Shown here piece after piece: positions 7,082 to 9,258 of a DNA stretch of 9,258 bases (positions within the stretch are counted from its first letter, which is position 1; the number at the start of each line of letters is the position of its first letter). The DNA comes from Spartobacteria bacterium (GTDB lineage Bacteria > Verrucomicrobiota > Verrucomicrobiia > Chthoniobacterales > UBA10450): contig JAJPJU010000192.1 in the NCBI GenBank assembly GCA_021324035.1, positions 1-9,258 of the forward strand, in the 5' to 3' direction. The notes below the pieces were generated by a model that was not told the DNA's origin, did not search any database, and saw only the letters and a program-made list of their open reading frames with translations. The translations under genes were made by a program, and so were the position numbers.

Positions 7082-7083
7082 CC

Positions 7084-7575
7084 ATGCGAACTCGACCCAA
7101 CCCAGCCGAATCCGGGATGACGCTTCCAGAGGTCCTCGTCGCCATCTTATTAATGGCGCTGTTCTGCGGGTCGATCTTTGAGTTGAACGCGGTTTGCCTC
7201 CGTTACATCGACAGCAGCAAAGAGGCAGTAGCGGCGCTTCAGTCCGTCCATGATCGGGCCGAAGTTCTTCGCAACCTCTCTTTTAGTGATTTAACCACTA
7301 CCGCGACGGTTCAGAATATCCTCACCAGCCCCGCCAACTCCTCCGACTTTTGCAAAAAAGCAACGGAGACCGTCACGATCGCAAGTTATCCGACGGCCAA
7401 CGGTAGCACCCAATTCACCAGGAATCCTGATGGAACCGTTACGCTCAATTCAACGGCCACGAGTCTCGGGACGACGCTCGTGCAAGTAGATGTCTCAGCT
7501 TCATGGAACATGCTCGGCGGACGGGCACGTTCCGAACAAACCAGCACCATCATCTCAAACGGAACCAAGAAATGA
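7084..7575 (+). CDS. PilV/GspI-like minor pseudopilin
   Basis: A 163-residue protein with a type IV prepilin N-terminus: an 11-residue leader (MRTRPNPAESG), then MTLPEVLVAI. Cleavage by prepilin peptidase after Gly11 would give a mature protein with Glu at position 5, and Met at position 1 would be N-methylated. The hydrophobic helix spans about residues 13-33 and includes Cys28, with Cys38 just after it. The C-terminal part is Thr/Ser-rich and likely beta-sheet, with the VQVDVSASWNMLGG strand typical of PilV-like proteins. The start ATG has no Shine-Dalgarno sequence and sits three bases after a TATAAT. Its TGA overlaps the next ATG as ATGA, so translation is probably coupled. It likely forms part of the tip or priming complex of a type IV pilus or type II secretion pseudopilus. 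Assignment to PilV rather than GspI is uncertain. Confidence 0.9.
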   Translation: MRTRPNPAESGMTLPEVLVAILLMALFCGSIFELNAVCLRYIDSSKEAVAALQSVHDRAEVLRNLSFSDLTTTATVQNILTSPANSSDFCKKATETVTIASYPTANGSTQFTRNPDGTVTLNSTATSLGTTLVQVDVSASWNMLGGRARSEQTSTIISNGTKK

Positions 7576-8198
7576 AACTCGCATCCTCACACAAATCGGC
7601 CGGCTATAGCCTCAGTGAAATCCTCGTCAGCTTAACCCTCAGCTCGGTTATTCTGGGCGCGGCAATCACCTGTGGAATCAGTCTCCAAAAAAGTTTCAAC
7701 GCCACCGACAATTATTTGGCGACGCATATCCAACAGGTCCGTATTATTGATTACCTGACCCGCGACGTGAAACGCGGATTAGTCGTTACCACTTCCGTCG
7801 ATTTGCAAAGTGTGACGATGACGTTGCCGAGTTATTTGATTCAAGACGGGGACCCCGAAGCGGTCGGAAATCCCTCCCTGGTAAACACTCCACGGACTCC
7901 CACGATTTCCTACGGTTCGAGCGGTTGGCTGGTCAATTACGGCGCTTCGACGACCAATGTTGTTTATTCAATCAACGGCAGCTCGATTGTGCGAATTGAA
8001 AACGGTGTGGTCACGACCATCGCTTCGAGCACTGACCAACTCGTTCCGAAGAGCACGGATGTGGAATTGGCGAACACTGAATACAGCAACACCTCGGTGA
8101 CTTTCATGCCGATCTTCAATCTGGCCGGCAACGCCGCTGATCGGACCAGCACTACTCTCTACGCTACTGCCTACCTCAGAAACAAACGCCGCGGTTAA
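7572..8198 (+). CDS. PilW/GspJ-like minor pseudopilin
   Basis: A 208-residue prepilin-type protein. I chose the ATG at 7572 because it gives a standard short leader (MKLASSHKSAG) followed by YSLSEILVSL, with Glu at mature position 5. A start at 7503 would put 23 extra residues before it, encoded inside the previous gene. The hydrophobic helix covers about residues 13-35. IDYLTRDVKRG (59-69) resembles the block after the helix in PilW and GspJ. The rest is a beta-rich, Ser/Thr/Asn-rich domain ending in YLRNKRRG. It overlaps the preceding pseudopilin gene in ATGA, and the PilX-like gene starts 17 bases after its TAA. It probably assembles with both at the filament tip in the inner membrane. Confidence 0.9.
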   Translation: MKLASSHKSAGYSLSEILVSLTLSSVILGAAITCGISLQKSFNATDNYLATHIQQVRIIDYLTRDVKRGLVVTTSVDLQSVTMTLPSYLIQDGDPEAVGNPSLVNTPRTPTISYGSSGWLVNYGASTTNVVYSINGSSIVRIENGVVTTIASSTDQLVPKSTDVELANTEYSNTSVTFMPIFNLAGNAADRTSTTLYATAYLRNKRRG

Positions 8199-8205
8199 AC
8201 ACAAC

Positions 8206-8211
8206 GGGAGG
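8206..8211 (+). promoter_or_regulatory. Strong Shine-Dalgarno for PilX-like gene
   Basis: GGGAGG lies four bases before the ATG at 8216. It is the only clear ribosome-binding site seen in the window and fixes the start of a gene that runs off the right edge. Confidence 0.8.
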
Positions 8212-8215
8212 CAAT

Positions 8216-9258
8216 ATGCAATTATTGAGAAAGCCTGAACAGGCGAACGTTCTTCTCTGCGTTCTTTGTGTAATTTTGGTCGTCACCATAATCGGCGGCA
8301 ATGTCTTGCTTAATTGCGTCACGCGTTACAACACCGCCTCGAGTCAGGTGCGTAGCTGGAAAGAATCGCTCGATGCAGCCGAGGCCGGCGGCGATCTCTC
8401 CTACGCGGAAATCCGTAAAACCATTCTCGACCCCACAAACGCTTTCCACGGCAATGGCTGGACTTCCTCTGGCGGCGTCTACAGTAATCCCGGAGTCACA
8501 TTCGGACAGGATAATCTAAGCACGAGCAGCAAGGTCGATCTGTTCTATTACGATTTTAACGGCAATCCCTGGTACCGGATTCGGACCAAGGGCACCGCAC
8601 CGGTTAATGGTTTAAAGCGGGTGACCATGGATGACCGGATGGGCGCATCAACTCGCGGCGACAGTCTGTTGCGGAAGATCGACTTCAATTACGACCATTT
8701 CATCGCCACATATGGACCAAACGGTGACAATGTTGGTAAAACGCTGGTTCCCATAGGATCTCAACCGCAAATCTCGCGAAGAGTCGAATTGGTCGCCGCC
8801 CCGATCACGCCCTTTGAAGCCGCGATTAAGGCCGGCGGAACTTTCTACGGACTCGGTTCTGCAGCTTTCATCGACAGTTATCGATCCTCCGCCGGGGCGT
8901 ACGATGCGAGCGTGAAGGACAATCCCAGCGATCCGCGATTCGCGGATGCGCGCAGCGGGACCGTTGAACTCAATACCTCCGTCGCGACGATCATGGGCAG
9001 CATCTACGGCAACGTTTATACGAACGGTGGACTTGTAACTAAAAAGACGACGAGCGTTTACGGAGTTATCGATAACAACGTTCCGTTTACTCTTCCCCCA
9101 TTCTACATGCCGGACACATCTTCCTGGAGTTTCGTTTCCAATCCGAGCCAGGTTAATGACCACACGACGATCACCCCGCCGGCGGCTGGAAGCGCAACCA
9201 ATCCCAATTACTACCTGATGAGTTCTTTCGCCAACAACGGCAGTCTAACTGTTAATCC
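8216..9258 (+). CDS. PilX-like pilus assembly protein, 3' end cut by window
   Basis: The reading frame runs from ATG 8216 with no stop to the window end, giving 347 residues so far. The start MQLLRKPEQANVLLCVLCVI leads into one membrane helix at about residues 11-33. SWKESLDAAEAGGDLSYAEI (48-66) resembles the AEAG block that follows the helix in PilX N-terminal domain proteins, which lack the classic prepilin cleavage motif. Residues 247-290 carry short strand-turn units rich in Gly, Val, Asn and Tyr (GSIYGNVYTNGGLV, then TSVYGVIDNN), suggesting a small beta-helix. LPPFYMP follows at 293-299. It is the third gene of the pseudopilin operon and should act with PilV- and PilW-like proteins in filament assembly or adhesion. 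Its function past the N-terminal domain is not recognised. Confidence 0.87.
   Translation, partial: MQLLRKPEQANVLLCVLCVILVVTIIGGNVLLNCVTRYNTASSQVRSWKESLDAAEAGGDLSYAEIRKTILDPTNAFHGNGWTSSGGVYSNPGVTFGQDNLSTSSKVDLFYYDFNGNPWYRIRTKGTAPVNGLKRVTMDDRMGASTRGDSLLRKIDFNYDHFIATYGPNGDNVGKTLVPIGSQPQISRRVELVAAPITPFEAAIKAGGTFYGLGSAAFIDSYRSSAGAYDASVKDNPSDPRFADARSGTVELNTSVATIMGSIYGNVYTNGGLVTKKTTSVYGVIDNNVPFTLPPFYMPDTSSWSFVSNPSQVNDHTTITPPAAGSATNPNYYLMSSFANNGSLTVN

Larger units (their letters stand above)
6779..7083. other. Divergent intergenic region, tRNA-Pro to pilus operon
   Basis: No gene is supported in these 305 bases. The left part, next to the tRNA, should hold the minus-strand tRNA promoter, though no clear boxes stand out. 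The right part turns AT-rich and carries two inverted repeats, a sigma-54-like element and two TATAAT boxes directed at the pilus genes; these are listed separately. Confidence 0.6.

Noticed and set aside
7503..7571. Earlier start for the PilW-like gene
   Set aside because: It would bury the prepilin leader behind 23 residues encoded within the previous gene; the ATGA overlap at 7572 fits better.
8648..9163. 171-residue minus-strand ORF in the pilus region
   Set aside because: It is antisense to the PilX-like frame, which has a strong ribosome site, a membrane helix and operon context.

Overview
The window looks like an ordinary chromosomal stretch from a Gram-negative, non-model bacterium. 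My best guess is Verrucomicrobia (Spartobacteria/Chthoniobacter-like). The guess rests on a tiny bS22/COX24-type ribosomal protein, several large TPR proteins, a minor-pseudopilin operon, moderately high GC and mostly absent Shine-Dalgarno sequences. No 16S rRNA or other marker gene is present, so the assignment is an inference. No transposase, integrase, CRISPR array or phage gene was seen.

Layout. Bases 1-1125 (+) hold the 3' part of an RtcB-family RNA ligase gene, cut by the left edge. It converges on a minus-strand block, and a small hairpin at the junction (1136-1151) could serve as a terminator for both strands. The minus-strand block reads, in transcription order: a 34-residue bS22/mS38-like ribosomal protein (6508-6404), a secreted TPR protein (6341-4509), an AI-2E/PerM-family membrane transporter with an unusual Pro/Ser-rich loop (4460-3111), and a membrane-anchored TPR protein with a Pro/Ser/Thr tail (3043-1154). 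The gaps are only about 50-100 bases, so the block may be one operon. A tRNA-Pro(CGG) gene (6778-6702) lies upstream on the same strand.

A 305-base divergent intergenic region (6779-7083) follows. It holds nested inverted repeats, a sigma-54-like -24/-12 element with correct spacing, and a doublet of TATAAT boxes just before the first gene of a plus-strand pilus operon. That operon has two small proteins with type IV prepilin leaders (7084-7575 and 7572-8198, overlapping in ATGA) and a PilX-like protein (8216 to beyond the right edge). The last gene is open to the window end, and its C-terminus is not visible.

How they may work together. The pilus genes have the PilV-PilW-PilX order of minor pseudopilins that prime type IV pilus or type II secretion filaments. 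In the minus-strand block, both TPR proteins and the transporter's large loop are predicted to face the periplasm, and all three carry Pro/Ser/Ala/Thr-rich low-complexity segments. This suggests a shared envelope role, but no function is established by sequence alone. I did not find a clearly new defence or mobile system. The most useful observations are the hidden bS22-like gene, the hidden PilX-like gene, the candidate sigma-54 promoter, and the shared Pro-rich segments.
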